Program-made: the position numbers and the translations under genes | Assembly (NCBI GenBank): GCA_023955225.1 | Contig: JAGSGJ010000040.1 | Span: forward strand, 1 to 16,120 | Direction of reading: 5' to 3' | From: Sulfurovum sp. | GTDB lineage: Bacteria; Campylobacterota; Campylobacteria; Campylobacterales; Sulfurovaceae | Length of the DNA: 16,120 nt | Shown: in pieces, positions 15,403 through 16,120 of the stretch | Layout of the letters: every line of letters starts with the position of its first letter | How positions within the stretch are numbered: position 1 is the first letter of the stretch | Notes under the pieces: model-generated | What the model saw: the letters and a program-made list of their open reading frames with translations, nothing else | Databases searched by the model: none | What the model was told of the DNA's origin: nothing

Positions 15403-15601
15403 ACGCGTCCAACAACACATGGAAGGTTAGCGAGTTGCTAGCAAGAGTGTTATTGAATGATCTTTGACAACCAAATATAAGTAAACAAATCAACGTCTAT
15501 TTGAGTTTTAATTTTACCAATTTTTAAAAAATTGGATAAAGATTAACTTATTTAGAAATAAATTAAGTGATTCTTTGACAATGGTTCAAACCATTTCATT
15601 T
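15403..15601 (+). promoter_or_regulatory. rRNA leader with two boxA-like antitermination motifs
   Basis: Between the promoter and mature 16S lies a leader of roughly 190 nt. Two copies of a boxA-like motif, TGATCTTTGACAA (15458-15470) and TGATTCTTTGACAA (15568-15581), resemble the E. coli boxA core (CTCTTTAACA) bound by NusB/S10. Several inverted repeats accompany them: CAACAACAC (15410-15418) with GTGTTATTG (15447-15455, one mismatch), TTGCTAGCAA (15435-15444), CCAATTTTT-A-AAAAATTGG (15517-15535) and AATGGTT-CA-AACCATT (15580-15595). These could be processing or antitermination structures. Confidence 0.7.

Positions 15602-16120
<519 letters not shown>

Noticed and set aside
15202..15493. Minus-strand frames of 63 and 72 residues across the rRNA promoter
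   Set aside because: They cross a consensus rRNA promoter and leader, are low-complexity, and lack motifs.

Overview
This window comes from a chemolithoautotrophic Campylobacterota (former Epsilonproteobacteria) genome, most likely a Sulfurovum-like bacterium. Three things point there: a two-subunit ATP-citrate lyase (aclB-aclA, reductive TCA cycle), a futalosine-pathway menaquinone gene (mqnE), and the first ~519 nt of a 16S rRNA gene with Campylobacterota character. DNA is AT-rich throughout. The genus is an inference and was not tested by alignment.

Layout. (1) Positions 1-3376, plus strand: a thiamine acquisition cluster. It holds the last codons of an upstream gene (perhaps the periplasmic binding protein), the fused permease thiP, the ATPase thiQ, a choline-kinase-fold kinase that is probably a thiamine kinase, and a small MTH1187/UPF0045-family thiamine-binding protein. 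(2) Positions 8190-3410, minus strand: glnD (PII uridylyltransferase), glmS (glucosamine-6-phosphate synthase) and a bacteriohemerythrin, tightly spaced. (3) Positions 8235-11431, plus strand, divergent from glnD: mqnE, a Gpt-like phosphoribosyltransferase, pabA/trpG, and a polytopic membrane protein with GT-C glycosyltransferase-like features. (4) Positions 11563-14709, plus strand: aclB and aclA, with strong Shine-Dalgarno sites and no gap between the two genes. (5) Positions 14710-15601: an 892-bp gene-free stretch. It holds a GC-richer array of four hairpins, a very AT-rich spacer with degenerate duplications, a consensus sigma70 rRNA promoter, and a leader with two boxA-like antitermination motifs. 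(6) From 15602 to the window edge: 16S rRNA, cut by the window.

How the genes fit together. The first block imports thiamine and probably phosphorylates it. The minus-strand block links nitrogen sensing (glnD) to glutamine-dependent amino-sugar synthesis (glmS), with a di-iron oxygen-binding protein appended. The mqnE block deals with chorismate-derived cofactors: mqnE acts on a chorismate-derived substrate and PabA/TrpG serves chorismate amination. The purine phosphoribosyltransferase may recover the purine released later in the futalosine pathway. aclBA is the CO2-fixation hallmark; it lies directly upstream of, and co-oriented with, a ribosomal RNA operon.

I found no CRISPR array, transposase, tRNA or phage gene. 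Most protein-coding content is recognisable core metabolism. The less explained material is the non-coding stretch between aclA and the rRNA promoter, the palindromic divergent promoter at about 8213-8223, and the functions of the phosphoribosyltransferase and the membrane protein.
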